In this document: positions 56,079-64,000 of the stretch, piece after piece
Layout: each line of letters opens with the position of its first letter
Numbering within the stretch: the first letter of the stretch is position 1
Origin: Toxonevra muliebris
Lineage: Eukaryota; Arthropoda; Insecta; Diptera; Pallopteridae
NCBI GenBank assembly: GCA_963691655.1
Contig: OY829328.1
Location: 5,856,204-5,920,203, forward strand
Length of the DNA: 64,000 bases
Direction of reading: 5' to 3'
Notes under the pieces: model-generated
What the model was told of the DNA's origin: nothing
The model's database searches: none
The model's input: the letters and a program-made list of their open reading frames with translations, nothing else
Position numbers and translations under genes: made by a program

Positions 56079-59000
56079 TTACAGCTCGGTCTTCTTTGGC
56101 TTTCCGCTGCGATCGAAGCCGCTCAGTTCATTACTGGCATGCTTAGCAATATATTTAATGAAATCGTCCACTTCACGACCCTCATTATATGCCACTGGAT
56201 TCTTCTTGTCATCCTTCGGCAACCAGAAAAGTGTTGGGAAGCCGCGTACGTTGAATTCTGGTGGCACATCATTGGCTGTGGCATCCATCTTCACAATTTG
56301 AACTTCCTCATCCTTTAATTTCTCGGCAAGTTCATCGTAGATAGGAGTCAACTTTTTGCAATGTCCACACCATGGTGCATAGAATTCTACTAAGGTATCT
56401 TTGTCGTTATTAATTACGACATCATCAAAATTCTTAGCTACAGCAATCTTTACGGGAGCATCATTGCTTTCTGGAATCTCTTCTGACTTAATGAACGGCT
56501 CCAATTCACCCTCTAGCAACTTTTCAACCCAGCCACGAAGATTTTCAACGGAAAACTCAGATTTCAGTGCATACTTGAGATTCTTGGCATCACGTGCAAG
56601 TATTACTGGTTTATCGCCAACAAAATCGTAACCATACTCGTTCAATTCATGCTGGAAGTCATCCTTAGAACTGATGGCAAAGTTCAGCTGGCCGATAAAT
56701 TCTTTTGCAACCTTCAGTATACGATTGCGCCAATAGTTTGTACCCTTCGGGTTCTTTACATAATCAATAGCAAAGTAAGCAGTAACCAACGGATTCTGGA
56801 AATCACGAGCGCTTTCCTGTGTACGATGACCAACCAAGCCATGACTGTAAAGAAAAAAAAGCATTGTATTATTGAAATCGAATCAATTACAAAAGAATGA
56901 TAAAAATGAAACTCACTAGTTATCCTTGATAAATGTGGCCAAATCTGACTCCGATGAGCCGTCAAACTCAACAGTGGATTCCTCGAATTTGTTGGACAAA
57001 TGTGGTGCGCGTATGAGCACAATTTTATTGCTGCATGGAAAATAACATTACAAAATCATAAAGTAAAAAGTATATAACAAAATATATGAGATTTTTATTT
57101 ACATATATCACAGCACACAAAATATACAAAACTTTATATTTCAAATTTAAAAATCATTCTTCATATCTCTCACTCTTTATCACACATAGACACTGTCTTT
57201 CTCACTTACGTTTCTCCTTGTTTCTTAAGTACATCAGCATCAGTGGAGTGACCAAAGCGATATTTCTCTCTATTCTTATCAGCGAATTTAAGGAACGTCT
57301 TTGCCAATTTATCATCTGCATCCTCAAAGTAACCAAAAACAGTTGTCTCTTTGGTATCCAGGAATTTAGCTAAGTCTTCTAATGAGCGGATAAGTCGTGA
57401 AGCAGGTCCAACTTGTGCTCGCATATACTTGGCAATGCCAAGGGCTTCACGAGGGCCACTATAGTCTTGTGAAACTTCCTCGCCACGGAATATCTTAAGA
57501 GTTGGATAACCGCTAACGGAAAATTTGCTACAAATATCTTTGCCTGCTTCCGTACAATCAACCTAGACAAGAATAAATATTTTTAATTTATTTATTTTGT
57601 AATTATGATTAAAAGGCACTTAATTTCTAACTTACCTTAGCTAAAGCAATTGGTGGATCATCATCCTTAACAATTTCAGCTGCTTTGGCATATTCGGGTT
57701 TCAGTCTTTTGCAATGGCCACACCTAAAATTCAAACAGAACAAACATACTTATGAGTTATTTTTATTTTGAAATAAAATGTTATTGTTGAGCTTTTTCTT
57801 TTTATCTTATCATTTCCGAAATGATAATTCTGAATTAACATTTAATTATGATGAACATGTACATACAGCATAAAAGTTTACCTGAGTCAATTGAAAGTTT
57901 TATCTTATAGTAGAAATTTATGTAGTTTTTTATAAAATTTATTTGAATTCCTAAGAAATTTTAAAACTTCTACTATACTTGATACTTGAAATTTATATCA
58001 TAAGTAGGGTAAAGTGAGGTACCTTTGACACCGGGACACATTTAACTTTGCCAGTTTCAGTGTGAACACGCTCTAAAAGCCAAAAATGCAGAAAAAAGGT
58101 TAATTTTATTTAAAGAAACGTTATGAACTTTCTCCTTTAACTCTTTTTGGATTAACACGTGTTTTTGTGAATTTGCCAACACTGATGTAATTTTTGATAA
58201 CCAGAGTATGTAAGCGTTTTGTGAATTAATTGTAACCGTTTTTAAGAAGAGTAACAAAATACAAAATTAAGTGTCAACAAAATAAAAATACGTTTTGTTA
58301 AAATAAAACAAGATAAATTGAAAAAGAAAAAAGTAATCAAGAGCTTTTGGGGCACATTTGACTTTTACCAAAGGGGCACATTTAACAAATATTAAATGTT
58401 CCTCATATTGCAGATTTACGTATTTACAATAGAATTGTTATATTTTTTGTTGATATATTTTTAAAGATATGGTGCGTTGCTACATAAAGACAAATCGAAG
58501 CGAAATTGATAAAGTAAAAGTGAAGTGAGCTAACCATTAAAGAACTATGTATCCTTAGTTTGGAGTCACTTAAAATATTGTTCCATTATCTGGCATCCTT
58601 TTTATAATATTCACTCATTTCCCAATGAAAAAGTTCAACGCATTGGCCTGACGGTCTTCCACCTTATATTATTAATTATTTTTCTAAGCTTAGTCGTTTT
58701 AAATAATTATAGGCGTAAAATATTTAAGAATTACCTACACAGAAAACTTAAATCAAATCTTAAGATTTTAGGAAGTTGCATATAAGTCAAAAATTGCTTA
58801 AGATTTCTGGACAATTAAGATTTCCGAACTTAAGAATTCCGAGCGTCCACTGTATTAGCGTTTATTTATTTGCATAAATATGGAGTGCGGTTTCAACCTG
58901 AATTATTTTCAATTGTGACTCTTTAATTGATTGATGTGAGCGATTCAACTATATTATTTTGTTTTGTGACTCTTTATGAAATAAAAATTTCAGGAAAAGA

Positions 59001-62000
59001 GTCGACTCGCAAGATTAACTAACTTCTGACTTCTTCTGTTTGATTTATATTTACAATAAAATTTTTTTTGCCTATACTAAAAATTTGTATACTTTGGGTT
59101 GTGAAACTTTTATAGTTAGAGTGGGATATGCATGGATATTGAGTAAAATAACGTAGAGGCGTTCCTTCCACTTAACAGTATCAGCTTAAATTAAAATTGT
59201 CAGCTTATCGTACATAACACTGTATTAATATTTGTGATCCGTGGCACTTGTTTTTAATTGCATTATTTTTATGAAGGAAAATTAGTTTGATATAAAATGT
59301 AAAATACAAGTGAAATAATACCTAAATTTAATTTCATATTTTTTAAATTTTTTTGGAACCTTTTTTTTTAATTTATTGAATAAGCGTAAGTTTTTAGTAT
59401 TTTTCATGATTGTCATTGTTGATCTTATCTTTAAAAAAAATATATTTCTGAAAAGAATATTTTAATTTTTTTGTTTGCATTTAAAGTATGTTTTATAAAA
59501 TTAAAAAAAAGAACTTTAAAAAAAATAGGTTTAGTTCATTTACGCCGAGTTAAAATGGCAATGTCGTAATAATTCCGTTCTGGTAAGAACGTTATTTTAC
59601 GGTACATTTACCACAAAAAATTAGAAGACTGAAAATAATTTTTGCAATTTTAAGTACCTACTGCCCATAAATTTTAGTATAATAAAAAGCAATCGAATTT
59701 TTAATTTTTAATTCAACGACATTGTTTTTGTCTTAAAAACATATACATCTATATATATAAAACAGAGCTCTGTTAAATGTTTAGTCCTAATAGGTTTCTA
59801 TATTTCGCAACGGATTGCCATGAAATTCAGTATGTAATTGCTTTGGACATTTTTCGAGTTAAGTCGATATTTATTTTAAGTTAATTTAAAATAGTTTCTT
59901 TAATATAGACCATTATTTGGACCAAAGTAAGCTTTTTATAAGATTTAGCAACTTAATGCAAAATGCTGCTTAAACTATAAGAGGTACATAAAAATTATAT
60001 CTAGAAAGATTATAGATCTTATCGTTTGCTAAAATAAAGTCAGTGGTGGTGTATATCTAAAGTTAATAGTTTACCTGTAAAATGCATTTTTATATTAAAA
60101 ATTTGTTCCCCTTACATTTATTATTGTGATCACGATATTTTCTTAAGTTTTTTGGCTTTGTGAGTTAAAAAGGAGAGTAAAGTTGTGGTTATGCAAAGAA
60201 ATTGTGAGTTTTTTTGGTGTCGTGAGTTCGAATTCCACTACAGGTGAGCCCACTAAGCGATTCTTTTTTATGCAAATAATTAATTTTTTTTATACTATTA
60301 TATAAAACTGTAACTTGATTTCATGGACATATGCCCATCAATAATTCAGATAATTTTTGGGTACAACCCCAGAACCAGAGATTTAGTACAAGGTTGTTAA
60401 TTGGTAATGTAATGCCGCAGGAAAAAGGTCTGTGAAATTGAAAAAAGGGGACATGGCATCTCCTATATAATCTGAGTTTTAGCTATGGAATATATCAGTA
60501 TTCATTTGAGGCACGTTTCTAAAAAACGTTATTTGTCAATGGCATTCTATGAAAAAATATGGATAGGCGTGGCCTTTTCCGTTCAACTCTAATGCTTTTA
60601 TATACATTTCTTAGAAACTATTTTTAGTTCAGTACTAAGATTTGGAATGATAATATGATTTGTCAATGGAATTTGGTGGGTAAAGTATGGGTAGACTTGA
60701 GTTAGTGACTGTTCCACCTCGGTTTTATAAGGTACATTTACTAAATTATTTGTGGTTAGAGCTTTTATTGCCAATGGAAAATGCTAGCAAAAAGATTAAT
60801 GGAATAAATAAAATATGCGTGACACCTCCCATGCAAAGAAAATGTTTGAAACTATATACCTGAGAAACCATTGCAAAGAACACACTGGCAGTTTGTGTGT
60901 AAAGGCGAATGGTTAGTAGTAGTTGTTGGGCAGAATGTGGAAGTGTTTTGGCATACAAAGGAAATGCTTTAAAAGGTATATATGTATCTCTGCCTTATTT
61001 TGCTAAGGCCCTAACTAACATCAGTTTTTCAGTATAAAGTTTTCGATGGATTATGATAAAAAATGTGCCCTGTACCGAAAATTTTAGAAACCTACACTGA
61101 AAACTTGCAATCTTTTCTTTTAGTTTAAATTACAAATTCTCGAAACAGTACTCCAAATACAAAAATGTTTTTTGCTTCTCCTGTAAAAATTGCATGTGTT
61201 CCCTTTTGCTATTCAAACAATTAACTACTCTCTCAACTAATTCATTACAACTTTGTTTGTGTCATTACGACTAAGGGCAATTAAGAGCAGGTGTAAAGCT
61301 ACACAAGCTTATGATAGAGATTTGAACTGATACATAACCCAATGTTGAACCAATTATTTTTATGTATACTATACACAAATATACAATCGTGATGTGCGTA
61401 TGGATGTACTTCCAATAAAAATAATTATCAGTTTTTTCATTGCCAAGGCGACTGCTATTTATTATATTTAACTTAATGTGAATGACCGGAAATGTTTATA
61501 AAAAATAAAAATACTGAAAGATGTACTTGAGTATTTTTAGATTGTTTCCATAATGCCATATTTCAATCAAAAAGCAGTCCAACTTAGGGAGCAAGCAATG
61601 TTTTAATAAAGGTTAAATGGGAAAACTTGATAGAAAGCAAAGCGGCACGCCCAATTATCCTTCTATGCTATCAAAAATTGGTTTGGGAACCAATATGAAT
61701 ATTTTAGTTAACAATAATTAATTTTTTCCCTTTCAATAATTACATACTAGTTTTTTTGTTTTCAGTTAATATACAAGACAGCAAAAAGAAATGAGAAAAA
61801 ACAATGGCTTCCGCCAACAATAGGTATGTAGAGATGACGTGTTATTCGCCAGCACCATCACCGGCGAAAAACGAAAATAACAAATAAATCCATGCAAAAT
61901 AACGTTTTCAATCAATATATCGAAATTTTATTACACTAGATTAACGCTTACCATGGTGCATAAAACATGACTAATGTGGTTTCATGTTGTCGCAACGTAT

Positions 62001-62100
62001 CTGAAAAATTGTCATCGGTCAACTCCAGAACATCATGTTCTGCTCCAGCAACAAATGCTACAATTAGGCAGAGTAAACCCACCGCAGATCTTTGCAACAT
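56079..62100 (-). CDS. ERp60: ERp60 / PDIA3, ER protein disulfide isomerase
   Basis: Five exons on the minus strand: 62100-61952, 57723-57636, 57562-57210, 57030-56917, 56844-56079, giving 489 residues. The signal peptide is about residues 1-20 ([12 protein letters not shown]). The order is a-b-b'-a': two thioredoxin domains with active sites APWCGHC (CGHC at 51-54 and 394-397) and two redox-inactive domains between. [15 protein letters not shown] [14 protein letters not shown] and [12 protein letters not shown] mark it as the PDIA3/ERp57 group, not PDIA1. The C-terminus KTEL is an ER-retrieval signal. It forms and rearranges disulfides of secretory glycoproteins with calnexin and calreticulin. 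The first intron splits the first active site and is 4228 bp with several repeats. An ERSE-like motif lies upstream. Confidence 0.95.
57724..61951 (-). other. ERp60 intron 1 (4.2 kb, repeat-rich)
   Basis: The intron contains sequence resembling the end of a Tc1-type element near 58010-58060 (GGGTAAAGTGAGGTACC), a possible Helitron-like start near 59750, and MITE copy 3 at 60987-61210. I see no coding sequence. Large first introns often hold enhancers, but none can be shown here. Confidence 0.6.
60987..61210. mobile_element. Short MITE, copy 3 (opposite orientation)
   Basis: CTCTGCCTTATTTTGCTAAG at the left and GTTTTTTGCTTCTCCTGTAA at about 61168-61187 match the reverse complement of copies 1 and 2, with TACCGAAAATTTTAGAAACC in between. 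Confidence 0.6.
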
Positions 62101-62319
62101 TATGTATTTTATAACTTTTTTCGCCACAGTACTTTAAAAAAAATTTGTAATTTTGTTCGCAATTTTTAATACTTTTGTTTAACAATTAAAACCCAGCACG
62201 CGACCGGTTTGTTTTCAACCACAAATTAATTGATTTTTCTTGGCACCAGCACCGCACAAATATTCTGTAGAAAATGGAGTAAATTTTTATTCAATTCTCC
62301 ACTAACCAAATAATCTTGT

Positions 62320-62338
62320 GTTGGCTTGCTGTGATTGG
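62320..62338 (-). promoter_or_regulatory. ERSE-like motif upstream of ERp60
   Basis: On the ERp60 strand this reads CCAAT, nine bases, then CCAAC, about 220 bp before the ATG. The ER stress response element is CCAAT-N9-CCACG, so spacing and the first half match exactly and the second half in three of five bases. Confidence 0.4.
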
Positions 62339-62610
62339 CTGAAAATTGGAGAGAAAGTAGGTTTGTTTGATTAGTTTTTACCGTTGACTTTCGGATTTTT
62401 TTTTATTTTTTTGAATTCTTTTTTGTGTAAAATAATTATTATTAAATTTCGTTAGAATTCCAAGTAGATATGAGCCACTTTCAAAAAATAAAAAGTCAAG
62501 TTTATGATGACATTAATTAGAATTTAACTGAATCTCTCCATTTAAAAAAAAATTGCAATCAATATGATGAGAACTATTGAGATTTTGTTCGAAAGAAATT
62601 TAGCTAATTA

Positions 62611-62754
62611 AGTGGCTGTTCACACGCGCGCAAGTTCTAAAAGAGAGAGGTAGAAAAAATCGGTAGTTAAAAAAAGACAGGTGAGTTAGTACCAATTTTT
62701 CTACCTCTATCTTTCGGACAAGCTTTCATGCTTACGCCCGTGTAAATAGCCACT
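62611..62754. mobile_element. Short palindromic MITE
   Basis: AGTGGCTGTTCACACGCGCG at the left and, inverted, AGTGGCTATTTACACGGGCG at the right, with matching inner blocks GAGGTAGAAAAAATCGGTA and TACCAATTTTTCTACCTC, give a 144 bp near-hairpin. A partial second copy is at the window end. Confidence 0.65.
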
Positions 62755-64000
62755 ATCAGTATAACAAATATGTTTATTTTGAAAGTGACGTAAGTCACTG
62801 AACTTTGTAAATTAATTGTGGGGCTTAGTGGAAAAGAGATAAAATCAATGTTCTATTAAAAGTGAAATAAGTAGGTGTGAAGTATTGTTCTGAATTATTT
62901 ACAGTATTTTTTAAAAAGCTGTGATCAGTAGACATATTTTTATAAATGGGAAGGAATAGTGGCAACGATTAAATTGAACTGATGTACTTTTATATGAAAT
63001 CCCTTATTATTATTCTATCTGTAATTTACTCATCAATGTTCTTAAATCACTGTCTATTCAAAACATCATTCCTGTGAAATACATCGGACAAAATTAGTAT
63101 ACATAAGTCAGTAGTTTTTCTTAACTATTTATTTTGAAAGTGGCACAAGTCACTTTCCGCAATGAAAATGGTGATTTTCCAATGAACATACCAAACGAGA
63201 AAAATATAATTATCCTGAGACAAAAAATACAAGTAAACCTTCTCATAAATTGGCATCAATATTTTTAAGCATGTTAAAATGCGAACCCTTAAGTAACTCG
63301 ATTTAAAAACAAAGTGGCTTATGCCACTTTCAAAATCAACGGCTCATTTATTATTGAAATCGTTTTATGAGGAAGCACCAGATGTGTAGGTAAGAGGGAG
63401 AATACCCTTTTTATCTTACCTCCTCTTTTCAACAAAATTTGACAGTCCAGACCAGTCTGCACGTCTAAGAGCAGACATAGACAAAATTCAAAAAATGAAT
63501 GGTGCTAAAATCAAGAATGGTAGAATACAAAATTGTGGACTAGACTGTGCAAAAGTTAAATCTTCTGCGCATATACGTCATACCAGACCACATGCTGTAA
63601 TGTGATTGACTACAGTGTGTTGACAGATATTTGTTTACTTTTCCACCTGACGTTTTCACATATATTCGTTTGTTTTTTTCGACAACTGCAATAAATTGTG
63701 AAATTATTTTTTCTTCTAATAAATCAATAAATAATAAATAAGTGTAAAAATTGTGCAATAAAACTTTTTTTTTCTTAAAGTGCACTTTAATACATAATAT
63801 TCCGGCGAGCAGAACGTTGGACATCCGAACATTTCTGTCGTGCTGCTGATAGTGCTATGTGCAAAGCTTTGAAGTCACAGAAAATCCTAAAAGGGCCACA
63901 CACGTTGCGACTTATCGAACACCCGCGTTGTACAACAAGACAGGCGAGTTTCCATATCTTTCTTACTACCTATTTTTTCTACCTCACTCTTTCAGACAGT

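Larger units (their letters stand above)
62101..64000. other. Region upstream of ERp60, repeat-rich
   Basis: It holds the ERp60 promoter and a short palindromic MITE at 62611-62754, with related sequence at the window edge (about 63930-64000). GTGGCNNNAGTCACTTTC-like palindromes recur near 62780, 63135 and 63311. No gene is supported. Confidence 0.6.

Noticed and set aside
58005..58060. Complete Tc1-type MITE starting GGGTAAAGTGAGG
   Set aside because: I could not find a matching inverted end, so boundaries are not supported.

Overview
The window is nuclear DNA of a higher insect, most probably a cyclorrhaphan fly and possibly a tephritid fruit fly. The evidence is the high A+T content, short 55-120 bp introns with GTRAGT donors and YAG acceptors, single-copy eukaryotic proteins at dipteran lengths, and a dense load of MITEs and a tRNA-derived SINE. 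The family-level assignment is inference. There are no bacterial-type genes, rRNA, functional tRNA or CRISPR.

Layout. 1-10,970 has no host gene I can support. It holds a SINE copy, a foldback element, a 5'-truncated non-LTR retrotransposon end and two hAT-type elements sitting side by side. 10,975-26,521 is a gene cluster: DCAF11 (+), PINX1 (-), the WASH-complex subunit FAM21/WASHC2 (+), and an unrecognised four-pass membrane protein with a long Q/H-rich tail (-). 26,522-41,159 is a 14.6 kb stretch with no protein gene I can defend, littered with SINEs, a TA-flanked MITE, mariner relics and a TTAA-flanked (piggyBac-type) MITE. 41,160-56,000 is gene-dense: Gemin5/rigor mortis (-) with the cilia gene CFAP206 (+) entirely inside its fourth intron, the mitochondrial peptidase IMMP2L (+), the tRNA t6A enzyme YRDC (-), the Pol III subunit POLR3K (-) and the decapping exonuclease DXO (+). 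56,079-62,100 is ERp60/PDIA3 (-), whose 4.2 kb first intron is full of repeats. 62,101-64,000 is repeat-rich non-coding DNA.

The genes are housekeeping genes, not one pathway. Several handle RNA (Gemin5 snRNP assembly, DXO 5'-end quality control, POLR3K transcription of tRNA/5S, YRDC tRNA modification, PINX1 ribosome biogenesis), but nothing in the sequence shows they are co-regulated. Close packing is the notable structural theme: divergent pairs PINX1/FAM21 and Gemin5/IMMP2L, a head-to-tail pair POLR3K-YRDC only 54 bp apart, and convergent pairs with overlapping or nearly overlapping 3' ends. I reconstructed exon-intron structures by hand from splice signals and reading frame. All eleven CDS models keep frame and give lengths close to their families. 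I did not find a convincing wholly new molecular system. The best leads are an exon-like coding fragment caught inside a hAT element, the nested antisense CFAP206/Gemin5 arrangement, several MITE families with exact target-site duplications, and a possible 39-residue hydrophobic microprotein.
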